Shown here: in pieces, positions 53,821 to 63,294 of the stretch
Layout of the letters: each line of letters opens with the position of its first letter
Numbering within the stretch: position 1 is the stretch's first letter
Assembly: GCA_947089145.1 (NCBI GenBank)
Contig: CAMUJH010000009.1
Coordinates: 24,790-88,789 of the forward strand
Direction of reading: 5' to 3'
DNA from: an uncultured Hungatella sp.
GTDB lineage: Bacteria; Bacillota; Clostridia; Lachnospirales; Lachnospiraceae
Length of the DNA stretch: 64,000 nt
Notes under the pieces: model-generated
What the model was told of the DNA's origin: nothing
The model's database searches: none
The model's input: only the letters and a program-made list of their open reading frames with translations
Translations under genes and position numbers: made by a program

Positions 53821-55437
53821 ATGGGAAAACAACCTCTTGAAGAAAACGGCGTTCACCGCGCCAAATTGTGGGAGATCGGATTTTACGCTTTAAATAATAC
53901 GTCTACCAATACTTATATGATGCTGGTATCTTCCATCTCCTACTTTCTAATTGGGATTGTAGGCGTAGGTGTGGTTCTGGCAGGCTCTATCGTCACGATC
54001 ATGCGGGTGTGGGACGGAGTGACGGACCCGTTTGTGGGCTATATCGTGGATAAGACCAATGGGAAGTTTGGAAAGAACCGGCCTTTTATTGTGGCGGGAC
54101 AGGTAATCATGTTCTTGTCTACGCTGGTTATGTTCCGGCTGATACCCTCGATTCCCAGCGCCGTGCGCTTTGCGGTATTTATTGTTATCTATGCGGTTTA
54201 TATTGTGGGCTATACCTGCCAGTGCGTTGTTACGAAATCAGCCCAGAGCTGTCTGACCAATGACCCGAAACAGAGGCCGGTATTTTCCATGTTTGACTCG
54301 GTCTATAATATTGCCCTTATGAGCCTGTTTTTCCCGGTATATTTGTCTGGTACCCTGGTTCCTAAGTTTACCATAACCACTGCGGAGGCCGGGGAGAAAA
54401 TTGCCGCTCTGGTGGCCAAGAACCCCAACCTGGCCAATGTGCTGACAACAGGGGAAAATGGGGTGCAGACCCTTTCCGCCTTCTATAATCCTGAGATGTG
54501 GCAGTACATGCAGCTGGTGTTTGCCGGAATTTCCCTGGTGTTCGCCTGCTTTGCCATCGCAGGGCTGTGGCGCAAGGACAGGCTGAAATATTTTGGAACA
54601 GGCAAGGTGGTGAAGGTAGGACTAAAGGATTACGCAGATGTTTTGGCCCATAACAGAGGAATTCAGATGCTTGTGGTGGCGGCAGGAAGCGACAAGCTGG
54701 CTCTTCAGTGCACCGGCAATTCTACGGTTACCATTTGCCTCTTCGGCATTATCTGCGGCAACTATGCGTTTAATGCTTCCAACTCGGCCATTACCAGCAT
54801 TCCCATTATGCTGTTCTCCGTGTTTGGCATCGGGTATATCGCCCGCTCCCTGGGGCAGAAGAAATGCCTGGTAGTGGGCTCCATCGGGGCAATCGTCTGC
54901 GCAGGACTTTTGGCGGCGCTGGTGGCTTTTGGAGGGGCGTCCTCCATGATGCTTCCCACGTTCTCTCTGACTAAGCTGTCCACATGGGGAAGTCTGTTTG
55001 CGCCTGGTTCCTGGAGCATGTTTGGCGTTTTGTTTGTGCTTTTGTATATTGGCATGAAGGGATTTTCCAATTTAAGCGGAAGCATTGTAATCCCTATGAC
55101 AGCGGACTGTGCGGACTATGAGACATACCGCAGCGGCCGATATGTGCCGGGACTGATGGGGACTCTGTTCAGCTTTGTGGATAAGCTGATTTCTTCCCTG
55201 GGGTCTACATTGGTATCCGTGATCTTCGCGATAATCGGTTTTAAGGCGGCGCTCCCCACTTTGGAGACGCCTTACAGCGGTGCGATTCTGGCAGCCACGT
55301 TGTTCTGTTATCTTGGAATGCCGGCCATTGGCTGGGTTCTGAATCTGGTGTCAATGAAATTTTATCCTTTGACAAAGGAAAAGATGGAAGAGATTCAGGG
55401 AGAGATTGCGAGGATTAAGGCGGAAGCAGCGGTATAA
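53821..55437 (+). CDS. GPH-family glycoside-pentoside-hexuronide:cation symporter
   Basis: 538 residues, about twelve membrane helices. The N-terminal K-L-W-E-I-G-F-Y-A-L-N-N and R-V-W-D-G-V-T-D-P-F-V-G-Y-I-V-D-K-T-N-G motif (Asp/Arg) is diagnostic of the GPH family (MelB/GusB). The start at 53821 follows AAAGGAG by 8 bases. A hydrophilic insert (about 185-230) separates helices 5-6 and 7. Likely imports glucuronides or short uronic-acid oligosaccharides for the two upstream glycosidases. Ends with a strong terminator. Confidence 0.92.
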   Translation: MGKQPLEENGVHRAKLWEIGFYALNNTSTNTYMMLVSSISYFLIGIVGVGVVLAGSIVTIMRVWDGVTDPFVGYIVDKTNGKFGKNRPFIVAGQVIMFLSTLVMFRLIPSIPSAVRFAVFIVIYAVYIVGYTCQCVVTKSAQSCLTNDPKQRPVFSMFDSVYNIALMSLFFPVYLSGTLVPKFTITTAEAGEKIAALVAKNPNLANVLTTGENGVQTLSAFYNPEMWQYMQLVFAGISLVFACFAIAGLWRKDRLKYFGTGKVVKVGLKDYADVLAHNRGIQMLVVAAGSDKLALQCTGNSTVTICLFGIICGNYAFNASNSAITSIPIMLFSVFGIGYIARSLGQKKCLVVGSIGAIVCAGLLAALVAFGGASSMMLPTFSLTKLSTWGSLFAPGSWSMFGVLFVLLYIGMKGFSNLSGSIVIPMTADCADYETYRSGRYVPGLMGTLFSFVDKLISSLGSTLVSVIFAIIGFKAALPTLETPYSGAILAATLFCYLGMPAIGWVLNLVSMKFYPLTKEKMEEIQGEIARIKAEAAV

Positions 55438-55449
55438 ATCTGATATAGA

Positions 55450-55474
55450 AAGGCGGGGGCTGTCCCCGCCTTTT
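55450..55474 (+). terminator. intrinsic terminator of the GUS operon
   Basis: Stem AAGGCGGGG (55450-55458) with CCCCGCCTT (55464-55472), 5-base loop, then TT. It ends the HAD to GPH transcript 12 bases after the symporter stop. Confidence 0.8.
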
Positions 55475-55608
55475 GACAACCAAAGATGCCAGTGAACATA
55501 AGAAACCAAAGAATATGCTAAAAGTCATAGAAATAGTCCTTTTAAATTTCTGATTAAAACCGTTATACTATACATATCGAGTTTTCAAAACGAAAGGAGT
55601 CTGTGATT

Positions 55609-57903
55609 ATGGCAAAAAAGGCATCTGACCACATTACCTGTTATAAAAACCAACAGGGCCCTTTGATTACCACTGTAACCCGAGGAGTTTTTACAGAGGG
55701 AGAACTGACGTTTAAAGACATTGACGGAACCGGAAGGCTTTCTGCGGTCAATGACTGGCGCAACCCTCCCAAGGTTCGGGCCGAGGCCTATGTGAAGGAA
55801 CTTACCCTTGAAGAGAAAGCAGGACAGCTGTTTATTTCTGACTGGCGCATGGGAAAATATCCGCCGGCAGGGGCTGCAGCCGCGATATCTGATCCTCACC
55901 AGGTGGTACTGGACGAATCCGGAACTTTGGACGAGGCGGAATATCACGGCAGGACCATCTTTGGACAGCAGGATCTTCCAGGCACCACGACCCTTATAAA
56001 AGAATGGTTTGCCAGGCATTTGATTCTGCGGGCCAACGCCACCCCGGATGATATGACCGACTTTTTAAACCAGCTCCACGCCGTAGCGGAGGAGTGCCCC
56101 CGCTTTGTCCCGGTTTGTGCTGCCTCCAATTCCAGAAACGAAAACGGCGAGGCGGTTTTTGGCATGAACGACGCCGCCGGGGTATTTCCGGCCTGGCCGG
56201 GAACCCTTGGGATTGCCGCCGCGGCTCTGGGCAGCGGGATGGAGACGGTGCAGCAGTTTGCGGATGCAGTCCGTGCAACCTGGGATGCTGCCGGACTGAA
56301 GAAGGGATATATGTACATGGCAGACGTAATGTCTGATCCAAGATGGCAGAGGACATTCGGCACGTTTGGAGAGGACCCGCAGCTGATCAGCCGGATATTG
56401 AAGGAGATCATGCCCAGGATTCAAGGCAGTGAAGACGGGGTTACTCTAGATGGAGTGGCTATGACAATAAAGCATTTTCCAGGCGGCGGAGCAAGGGAAA
56501 ACGGGTTTGATCCTCATTACAAAGAGGGGCAGTGGAACATTTATGCCACAGAGGGAAGTTTGCAGAAGTACCATTTGCCGCCGTTCCAGGCTGCCGTAGA
56601 TCTTCACCCTTCCTCCGTTATGCCTTATTACGCCAAGCCGTCAGCGGATAAAAGCGGGGTGCAGAAAGATAAAAACGGCAGGCCCTTGAATATGGAACCT
56701 TATGGATTTGCATACAATAAAGAGTTTATTCAGGATTTGCTGAGAGATCAGATGGGGTTTGACGGGTATATTAATTCTGACACAGGCATTATCCACAATA
56801 TGTGCTGGGGCGTGGAGGCCCTGGATAAGCCGGAGCGGGTGGCATTTGCCCTGAATCACGGCGGCGCGGATCTGATCAGCGGCCTTTTTGACCATGAGTA
56901 CGCTTTGGAGGCGTACCACAGGGGAAAGAATGGATATTATCAGTCCCACAAGGTTCCGGAAGGCTTTGAGGCGGAGGATCTGGTGCTGACGGAGGAGGCC
57001 ATAGACCGGGCGGTATGCCGTACTCTGACGGAAATGTTTGCCCTGGGCATGTTCGAAAATCCATACCGCAGCCCGCAGAATGCGAAAACCGTGGCAGAGG
57101 ACAAGACTTTGTGGAATCAGGCTATGGACGGGCACAGAAAGAGCGTGGTGGTTCTGAAAAATGACGGCGTCCTTCCCCTGACAAAGGAAAAACTGGCGGG
57201 AAAAAAGGTGTATGCGGAGGTATTTGCCAAAAATGAGGAGAGAGCCAGGCAGAGGACAGATGATTTGAGAGAGCTGCTGAAAAAGATGCTGGGGCAAAAA
57301 ACCTCCCAAGAATTTTCTCAGGAGGACTTCTTAACGGATTCCCCTGAAGAGGCGGATTATGCCCTGCTGATGCTTTACCCGTCTTCCGGGGAGTATTTTT
57401 CCGCCACAAAGGGACTTCTGGAACTGGACATCTGTGAGAATAAGACGGTTTTTGACGTGGATGACCAAGGGATTCCTGTCAGCGAAACCCATAAAGAGAC
57501 TACCTTGTCCGGGGCTTCGCGCATAGAGGAAATTTCCAGGAGCATCCGGGCCAGAGGCGGCAAAGTAATCGGGGCGGTTAATTTTACCCTGGCATGGCAG
57601 ATGGGACGTGTGGAGCCGCTGACAGACGGGCTTGTGGGAGGATTTGACACTTACCCTCAGGCTGTACTGGATGTGATTCTGGGGCGGTTTAAGCCGGCAG
57701 GAAAGCTTCCGTTTACCCTGCCCAGGGGAGACGAAGTGCTTGCTGTGGACGAAAACGGCGTGTGTGCAAGCCCAAATGATGTTCCTGGGTATGACAAGGA
57801 TAAGTATGTGGCGGAAGAGATGAAAGACGAGAACAAGAAGGCGTATGCTTACCGGGATAAGGCCGGGAATTATTATGAATTGGGTTTTGGGCTGTCATAT
57901 TAA
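55609..57903 (+). CDS. GH3 beta-glycosidase, two-domain type without FnIII
   Basis: 764 residues, no signal peptide. AAAGGAG ends 10 bases before the ATG; a GTG six bases earlier is a possible alternative. The barrel has K-H-F-P-G-G-G-A-R-E-N-G-F-D-P-H and a nucleophile Asp in Y-I-N-S-D-T-G-I. The C-terminal domain has V-V-V-L-K-N-D-G-V-L-P-L and A-W-Q-M-G-R. The final Y-E-L-G-F-G-L-S-Y marks the end of the catalytic region; the FnIII domain of large GH3 enzymes is missing. Sits between its own terminator and the previous one, so separately expressed. Substrate probably a beta-glucoside or xyloside; not certain. Confidence 0.92.
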   Translation: MAKKASDHITCYKNQQGPLITTVTRGVFTEGELTFKDIDGTGRLSAVNDWRNPPKVRAEAYVKELTLEEKAGQLFISDWRMGKYPPAGAAAAISDPHQVVLDESGTLDEAEYHGRTIFGQQDLPGTTTLIKEWFARHLILRANATPDDMTDFLNQLHAVAEECPRFVPVCAASNSRNENGEAVFGMNDAAGVFPAWPGTLGIAAAALGSGMETVQQFADAVRATWDAAGLKKGYMYMADVMSDPRWQRTFGTFGEDPQLISRILKEIMPRIQGSEDGVTLDGVAMTIKHFPGGGARENGFDPHYKEGQWNIYATEGSLQKYHLPPFQAAVDLHPSSVMPYYAKPSADKSGVQKDKNGRPLNMEPYGFAYNKEFIQDLLRDQMGFDGYINSDTGIIHNMCWGVEALDKPERVAFALNHGGADLISGLFDHEYALEAYHRGKNGYYQSHKVPEGFEAEDLVLTEEAIDRAVCRTLTEMFALGMFENPYRSPQNAKTVAEDKTLWNQAMDGHRKSVVVLKNDGVLPLTKEKLAGKKVYAEVFAKNEERARQRTDDLRELLKKMLGQKTSQEFSQEDFLTDSPEEADYALLMLYPSSGEYFSATKGLLELDICENKTVFDVDDQGIPVSETHKETTLSGASRIEEISRSIRARGGKVIGAVNFTLAWQMGRVEPLTDGLVGGFDTYPQAVLDVILGRFKPAGKLPFTLPRGDEVLAVDENGVCASPNDVPGYDKDKYVAEEMKDENKKAYAYRDKAGNYYELGFGLSY

Positions 57904-57954
57904 TCTTTAACCGGAAAATGCGTCACGGGCGCGTTTTTGGTATGCTGGGAACCG

Positions 57955-57991
57955 AAAAGGCTGCATCACGTATCTTGTGATGCAGCCTTTT
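57955..57991. terminator. bidirectional terminator between GH3 and ABC genes
   Basis: Perfect 15-bp stem AAAAGGCTGCATCAC (57955-57969) with GTGATGCAGCCTTTT (57977-57991), 7-base loop. The A/T ends supply T runs on both strands, so it can serve the + strand GH3 gene and the - strand ABC operon. Confidence 0.92.
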
Positions 57992-58002
57992 CCGACGGCA
58001 TT

Positions 58003-58848
58003 TTACTTCACGGCCCCATTTACTACGCCGTTTAAAATCTGCTTCTGGCAGACAAGGTAGAAGATCAGAATAGGCAGAAGGGCCAGCAGATATGATGCAA
58101 AAGCAAGGTTATAATTGGTTCCGAATTGGGTCTGGAAGGTCATCTGAGCCAACGGCAGGGTGTTCATGCCGCTGCCCGACATGATGACCAGAGGAGTCAT
58201 TACATCATTCCAGGTGCCAAGGGCGGTGAGGACTGCCACTGTGGCATGCATAGGCTTCATAATGGGGAAGATGATGCTCCAGTAGGTGCGCCAGGTGGTG
58301 GCGCCGTCTACCCTGGCGGCTTCCTCCAGAGCCACTGGGATGTTTACCAGATATCCAGAGTAGAGAAGCATGTTCATAGGCATGTAGAATACCGCATAGC
58401 AGCAGATAACGCCTGCCATATTGGCGATTCCCATCTGTGCGGTCTGCTTTACCAGGGGCATCATCAGGATGGCAAATGGCACGAACATGCCGCTTACAAT
58501 GTAAAGGTACACGAAATTATAGAATTTGCTTTTCATTTTGTTGCGGCCGACAGCATAGCCGATGGTGGAGTGGAGCAGGATGGACACTGCCAGATTTACT
58601 GCTGTAATAAGGAAGCTGTTAAACAGGGAACGCCAGAAGTCGGTTACCCGCATGGCTTCGCTGAAGTTGGCAAAGCTCCAGGCTTTAGGCAGGGACAGGA
58701 TTCCGGCAATGCTGTTTGTCATCTCAGAAGGCTGTTTAAATGCGATGACAAGGGCCATATAAAGGGGAAATACCACGGTAATGAGTCCCAGGATTAACAG
58801 AATCGTAACGGGCCAGCTGACCCGCTCTGCGGTTTTTGTTTTTTTCAT
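58003..58848 (-). CDS. sugar ABC transporter permease, MalG type
   Basis: 281 residues, six membrane helices. The EAA loop reads E-E-A-A-R-V-D-G-A-T-T-W-R-T-Y-W, as in carbohydrate uptake (CUT1) permeases. Overlaps the MalF-type gene by one base and is last in a three-gene - strand operon. The ATPase is not encoded here, as is usual in Firmicutes where a shared MsmX-type ATPase serves several importers. Confidence 0.94.
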   Translation of the reverse strand: MKKTKTAERVSWPVTILLILGLITVVFPLYMALVIAFKQPSEMTNSIAGILSLPKAWSFANFSEAMRVTDFWRSLFNSFLITAVNLAVSILLHSTIGYAVGRNKMKSKFYNFVYLYIVSGMFVPFAILMMPLVKQTAQMGIANMAGVICCYAVFYMPMNMLLYSGYLVNIPVALEEAARVDGATTWRTYWSIIFPIMKPMHATVAVLTALGTWNDVMTPLVIMSGSGMNTLPLAQMTFQTQFGTNYNLAFASYLLALLPILIFYLVCQKQILNGVVNGAVK

Positions 58849-59699
58849 TAGAGCTGTTCCTCCTTACTGCTGCTGAATTTCATCTGAGCCACAGAGAGCA
58901 TGACGATGAGGACAAAAAATACTACGGCGTTAGCGCTCTGGAAACCGAACTGGCCCCCGGCCATGCCATTGTTATAGATCAAGTAGGAGATAGACTCCGT
59001 GCTCTGGGCAGGGCCTCCTTTTGTCAGCGCCATAATCTGGTCAAAGACCATAAGGAAATTCTTCATGCACAGCACCATATTAATGGTAAAAAAGGGCATG
59101 ATTAATGGAAATGTTAAATTTTTGAACTTAAACCATCCCGTAGCGCCGTCAATGGAGCCTGCTTCATATACGTCTTCCGGCACAGTCTGGATGCCGGATA
59201 TATAGATGATGGTGTTCATGGCAATGGACTGCCATGCGCACACAGCCACAATGGCTACCCATGCCCATCTGGTGCTGGCCAGCATGCTGGTGGTTTTAGT
59301 CATAGCTGGAAGGATATAGGTGAAGAAATAGTTGAAAATATAGCCTACCACCAGAGCTCCAAGGATATTTGGGATAAAATACAGCCCCCGCAAAGCGCTC
59401 TTGAATTTAATCCTGCTGCTTAGGCCAAGCGCCAGAAGCAGGCTCAACACATTGACGACAATGGTGGAGACAATAGCCAGTTTGATGGTAAACAGGTAGG
59501 ATTTTCCTACGCGGGCATCCTGGAACAAATCCACATAATTACGCAGGCCCACCCAGTCATAGGAACCATAGCCTTTAAAGTTTGTAAAACTGTAGATTAC
59601 GCCTTTTATCAGAGGCAGCGTATTGAAACAAAAGAACAGGGCAAGGATGGGCAGTGTCATCCAGAGGTATGTCCGTTCTCTGTCATTTTTCTTTTTCAT
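58848..59699 (-). CDS. sugar ABC transporter permease, MalF type
   Basis: 283 residues, six helices. The EAA motif reads Y-E-A-G-S-I-D-G-A-T-G-W-F-K-F. Pairs with the adjacent MalG-type subunit; the lipoprotein gene lies 23 bases upstream. CUT1 family. Transported sugar unknown; the flanking GH3, GH31 and AraC genes suggest a plant-type glucoside or xyloside. Confidence 0.94.
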   Translation of the reverse strand: MKKKNDRERTYLWMTLPILALFFCFNTLPLIKGVIYSFTNFKGYGSYDWVGLRNYVDLFQDARVGKSYLFTIKLAIVSTIVVNVLSLLLALGLSSRIKFKSALRGLYFIPNILGALVVGYIFNYFFTYILPAMTKTTSMLASTRWAWVAIVAVCAWQSIAMNTIIYISGIQTVPEDVYEAGSIDGATGWFKFKNLTFPLIMPFFTINMVLCMKNFLMVFDQIMALTKGGPAQSTESISYLIYNNGMAGGQFGFQSANAVVFFVLIVMLSVAQMKFSSSKEEQL

Positions 59700-59722
59700 C
59701 TTATTTCCCCTCGCTTTCCGAA

Positions 59723-61006
59723 TTACTCCCCATGCTGTTTTTCATAGTCTTCCACTTTGCGGATAATGTCGCGGTTATAGCGCAGCCAGTCTTTATCAAA
59801 TTTGGCCAGGAAGGCGTCAACGTCCTGGTTGATAAGGAAAGTCTGTATCTGGGCATCTACGGACATCTCTGAAGGATAGTAATGATCCTGATAGTCCGCC
59901 ATTTTTCCGGCTGAGATAAATTCTTTCATGCCGTCCAGCATGGGGGCAAGCTGAAATTCTTCGTCTTTGCAGGATATGGCGTTCTGCTGGTCTAAGTAGT
60001 ACTGCACATTGTCATGTTCCAGAAGAAAATCCAGGACTTCGTAGGCAGCCTCTTTGTGCTGGCAGGCATCCATAACGGAGAACAGCAGGTCAACGCCAGA
60101 GTTAAGCACATTGCCGTCAGCGCTGTCATTGCCAGGCATAACAAAAGAGTCAATGTCCATATCTGGATTTACGGATTTTATTTGGGGAACAGCGTAGCTT
60201 CCAATGGTGAACATGGCGGATTCTCCGTTGGCAAATGCGGTGCAGGCGTCATTATATCCATAGGCAAAAGGTCCGTCCTGCCCGTATGTGATAAGCTGCT
60301 GCATCTTTTCGGCAATTTCCCGATACTCTGCGGTAAAGGTGGTTTTCCCGCGGTTTACCTGGCGGCACACGTCCGCCGGAGCCAGATCCACAGCCAGGGC
60401 GTTCCAGGGCGCCAGACAGGTCCAGGTGTCTTTAAAGCCAAAGTAGAGAGGCTGGACGCCTGCGCTGCGGATATTGTCGCAGAGAGTGAGAAATTCGTTC
60501 CAGGTAGAAGGGATTTCCCATCCGTTTTCCTGGAACATGGTGCGGTTGTACAGCACGCCGGCTGCATTAGAAACATAGGGTAAGCCGAATGTGCCCTCTG
60601 TAGGCACAAATTCCAGCTGCTCCAGGATATCTATGTAGGAGGGCTTAATGGATGCAAGCCCCGGATAGTCGGAGATATCCGCCAAAATGTCGGAATCTAC
60701 AAAATAGGAATAGTTAATGTCCCCGCCAATGCCAATGATATCCGGGTAATCTTCCCGGATGAAACGGGTCTTTAGAATGGTGGTGGCGTCATTGGGGGAA
60801 TCAATGGTCAGGTGGATGTTGTCATGGGTGCGGTTAAATTCTTCTTCCAGCCTCTCGAATACCTCCACAGCTTCCGGCTTAAACTGAACCATCTCAATTT
60901 CGATTTTTCCGCTGTCAGCATTCCCGCTGCCGCATCCTGTCAGCATAGCGCCTGCCAGCATGGAACCAGTGAGAAAAAAACAAAGTGTCAGCTTTCTGTG
61001 TTTCAT
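59723..61006 (-). CDS. sugar ABC transporter solute-binding lipoprotein
   Basis: 427 residues. Signal peptide with lipobox M-L-T-G-C (Cys at about residue 25) followed by G-S-G-N-A-D-S-G-K, then a family-1 extracellular binding protein fold: Y-P-D-I-I-G-I-G-G-D and N-G-W-E-I-P-S-T-W-N-E-F. First gene of the importer operon. Upstream (61091-61108) are two TCATGA palindromes that may be an AraC site, and a TATACT -10-like element on the - strand. Confidence 0.94.
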   Translation of the reverse strand: MKHRKLTLCFFLTGSMLAGAMLTGCGSGNADSGKIEIEMVQFKPEAVEVFERLEEEFNRTHDNIHLTIDSPNDATTILKTRFIREDYPDIIGIGGDINYSYFVDSDILADISDYPGLASIKPSYIDILEQLEFVPTEGTFGLPYVSNAAGVLYNRTMFQENGWEIPSTWNEFLTLCDNIRSAGVQPLYFGFKDTWTCLAPWNALAVDLAPADVCRQVNRGKTTFTAEYREIAEKMQQLITYGQDGPFAYGYNDACTAFANGESAMFTIGSYAVPQIKSVNPDMDIDSFVMPGNDSADGNVLNSGVDLLFSVMDACQHKEAAYEVLDFLLEHDNVQYYLDQQNAISCKDEEFQLAPMLDGMKEFISAGKMADYQDHYYPSEMSVDAQIQTFLINQDVDAFLAKFDKDWLRYNRDIIRKVEDYEKQHGE

Positions 61007-61233
61007 TCTCTTTAACTCCTTTCCTTCTGCAAAATTTCATACTCTGTTTTGTTGGTATTGTCAGTATAACATATCAAAATACAGGGATAAATATCATGAT
61101 TTTCATGAATATATACCAAAATGCTAGAGCGTGCAGAAGATGGAGATGAGAGATCTCTGCCGTGGAAAGCCATATTCCGGCAAGGCTCACCATGCCAGAA
61201 TTGGCTTCTTTTAGGGTCTGGCGAAGTCCTGGC

Positions 61234-62157
61234 TTAAGGACTTGGAACATTTTTCGGGCCGCTTTTAGCTTTATCGCGAAATTCTTTAGGGGTACATCCC
61301 CTTATCTCTTTGAATTTGCGGATAAAGTAACTTACATTATCAAATCCGCAGTCCATGGCAATCTGCAGTATGGGAAGAGAAGTATTGGCCAGAAGGCCGC
61401 AGGCGCGCTCAATGCGGTAGCCAATGAGATACTGGATAGGGGATACCCCGGCCAGCTCTTTAAAAAAGCGGCACAGGTACTGGGGATTGCAGGGAATGGC
61501 GTCAGCCAGATGCTTCAGGGTGATAGGTTCATGGAAGTGCTCTTCCATATAAGAGATGATGGTCTTATAGCGGCTGATTCGGTGCTGTCCTGCTGTGTGG
61601 CTTTGCTGCCCCTCAGACAGAAGCATTCCGCTTTCAGCCGCCAGGACAAAAAGCTGCAGAAGCAGCAGTTTGCAGTGGATGTACCAGCCGTCTTCTCCAG
61701 CCAGGGCTTTCTGAAGGATTTGGCTAAAGAGGGCGGCGTACTGCGGGTACTCCGGGTGATCCCGGTAAAGTGTATGGGGAAATGCCAGGTCATGGTTCAG
61801 GAAGGGACGTATCCATTGCTCCTGCCACTGATCAGGATAGGAAAAGTCCAGAATATCAGGGCCGAAAAGGATCACGTCATGGACAGTGTCCTGGCCCAGG
61901 CCGGTTAGCTGGTGCAGCTCTTCGCTGTTTATAAATGCCATATCCCCTTCTTCCAGACGGAATGTTTCCAGATTCAGCTCACAGAGATAAGAGCCTTTCC
62001 TGATTAGGATAAGCTCTATGTCAGGGTGCCAGTGGCGTTCTACAAAAAAGCGGTCAGGATATATGGTGCCTGGTCCGGTAGTAAAGTGAAGGGCCATAAG
62101 CGGGTTTTTTCTAGTGCCGTGCGTTACAGTTTCTTTCAAGTTCAGGTCGGGATACAT
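61234..62157 (-). CDS. AraC-family regulator of the ABC operon
   Basis: 307 residues from the ATG at 62157, preceded by AAGGAGG; the in-frame ATG at 62172 would place that site inside the gene. N-terminal cupin-type sensor (H-W-H-P-D-I-E-L-I-L-I and E-E-G-D-M-A-F-I-N). The C-terminal two-HTH domain has I-T-L-K-H-L-A-D-A-I-P-C-N-P-Q-Y-L-C-R and L-Q-I-A-M-D-C-G-F-D-N-V. Same strand and directly upstream of the importer, which is its probable target. Divergent from another AraC gene. Confidence 0.93.
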   Translation of the reverse strand: MYPDLNLKETVTHGTRKNPLMALHFTTGPGTIYPDRFFVERHWHPDIELILIRKGSYLCELNLETFRLEEGDMAFINSEELHQLTGLGQDTVHDVILFGPDILDFSYPDQWQEQWIRPFLNHDLAFPHTLYRDHPEYPQYAALFSQILQKALAGEDGWYIHCKLLLLQLFVLAAESGMLLSEGQQSHTAGQHRISRYKTIISYMEEHFHEPITLKHLADAIPCNPQYLCRFFKELAGVSPIQYLIGYRIERACGLLANTSLPILQIAMDCGFDNVSYFIRKFKEIRGCTPKEFRDKAKSGPKNVPSP

Positions 62158-62228
62158 ATAGCCTCCTTGCATTTGATCATGAGTAAATCAATAGATGTCA
62201 AGATTGTGTTATTAATTATAGAAAATAC

Positions 62229-62245
62229 TGCAAGATTTTGCAAGA
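62229..62245. promoter_or_regulatory. direct repeats TGCAAGA, 10-bp phased, between divergent AraC genes
   Basis: TGCAAGA at 62229-62235 and again at 62239-62245, exactly one helical turn apart. A TATATTATAAT stretch follows at about 62253. The arrangement suits an AraC-family operator controlling one or both divergent regulator genes. Confidence 0.45.
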
Positions 62246-62394
62246 AAAAGTGTATATTATAATATCCAGAGTTAAGTACCTGCTTTTAAAGGGAAGTTTC
62301 TTTATAAAGGATGGGCTGGATGGGGCATTTCCTGAGACAGGAGCAGGCATGGACGTGCGCACGGAAGAACAATGAAAACAGGATGGTGGCTTCA

Positions 62395-63294
62395 ATGGAT
62401 GACTTGACATTTTCTTCTGTATTGCAACATGAAAATTTCGTTGATCTTGTGCTGTGGCAGATGGGACGGGGCAGCGGCGCGTCAGGCGGCATAAAAAGAA
62501 ATGTGCAGGAGGAACATTTTCTATTTATCTTCATGCTGTCAGGAGCAGGAAGCTTTACGGCAGAAGGCCGGAGAGGGATAAAGACCTTCTATGTGAGAAG
62601 CAATCAGGGCTTTATGGCATTTCCCGGCCAGAGTTTCAGCTATAGCCCGGACTCCAAGGCGGGAATGGAATATGTATGGGTGGAGTTTGGCGGACTGCGG
62701 GCAGGGGGTGCGGTAAGGGACTGCGGCCTGACTGCAGATGAGCCTTTATATCACGGGCATTTTCCAGATATGAGGGAAACGGTCAGGAATGAGATGGTGT
62801 ATCTTGCGGGGCATAAAGATATGACGCCTCACCACCTGACAGGGCATTTGTATCTGTTTTTGGACGCCTTAAGCCGCTCAGTGCCAACTCCGAAGACAAA
62901 GGGCACAAAGGGAGTGCGGGAGGTTTATGTGCGGGAAGCCCTGGAATTTATTGAGAAGAATTTTCAAAATGATATTTCGGTGGAAGATATAGCAGATTTC
63001 TGCGGGCTTAACAGAAGCTATTTTGGAGCTGTTTTTAAGGAGCTGATGGGAAAGACCACACAAGAGTTTCTGCTGAATTACCGCATGGCAAAAGCCGCAG
63101 AACTTTTAAGGCAGCCTCAATATACCGTAGGTGACATTGGGAATGCGGTGGGGTACCGGAATCCCCTGCATTTTTCAAGAGCCTTTAAGAACCTGTACGG
63201 GGTTTCACCAAGGGCCTGGAGAAATGGAACCGGAGGGCAAAAAGGCGGAGGCAGAATCAGGAGAGGAGAAGGTTATCATGAAAGACATTTATAA
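62395..63294 (+). CDS. AraC-family regulator linked with GH31
   Basis: About 299 residues from the ATG at 62395, which has AGGATGGTGG upstream; ATGs at 62383 and 62311 are in frame but less supported. N-terminal cupin-like sensor (G-S-F-T-A-E-G-R-R and N-Q-G-F-M-A-F-P-G-Q). C-terminal AraC HTH pair (I-S-V-E-D-I-A-D-F-C-G-L-N-R-S-Y-F and V-G-D-I-G-N-A-V-G-Y-R-N-P-L-H-F-S-R). Its 3' end overlaps the GH31 start by 17 bases, so the two are coupled. Likely activates GH31 and possibly the divergent importer. Confidence 0.9.
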   Translation: MDDLTFSSVLQHENFVDLVLWQMGRGSGASGGIKRNVQEEHFLFIFMLSGAGSFTAEGRRGIKTFYVRSNQGFMAFPGQSFSYSPDSKAGMEYVWVEFGGLRAGGAVRDCGLTADEPLYHGHFPDMRETVRNEMVYLAGHKDMTPHHLTGHLYLFLDALSRSVPTPKTKGTKGVREVYVREALEFIEKNFQNDISVEDIADFCGLNRSYFGAVFKELMGKTTQEFLLNYRMAKAAELLRQPQYTVGDIGNAVGYRNPLHFSRAFKNLYGVSPRAWRNGTGGQKGGGRIRRGEGYHERHL

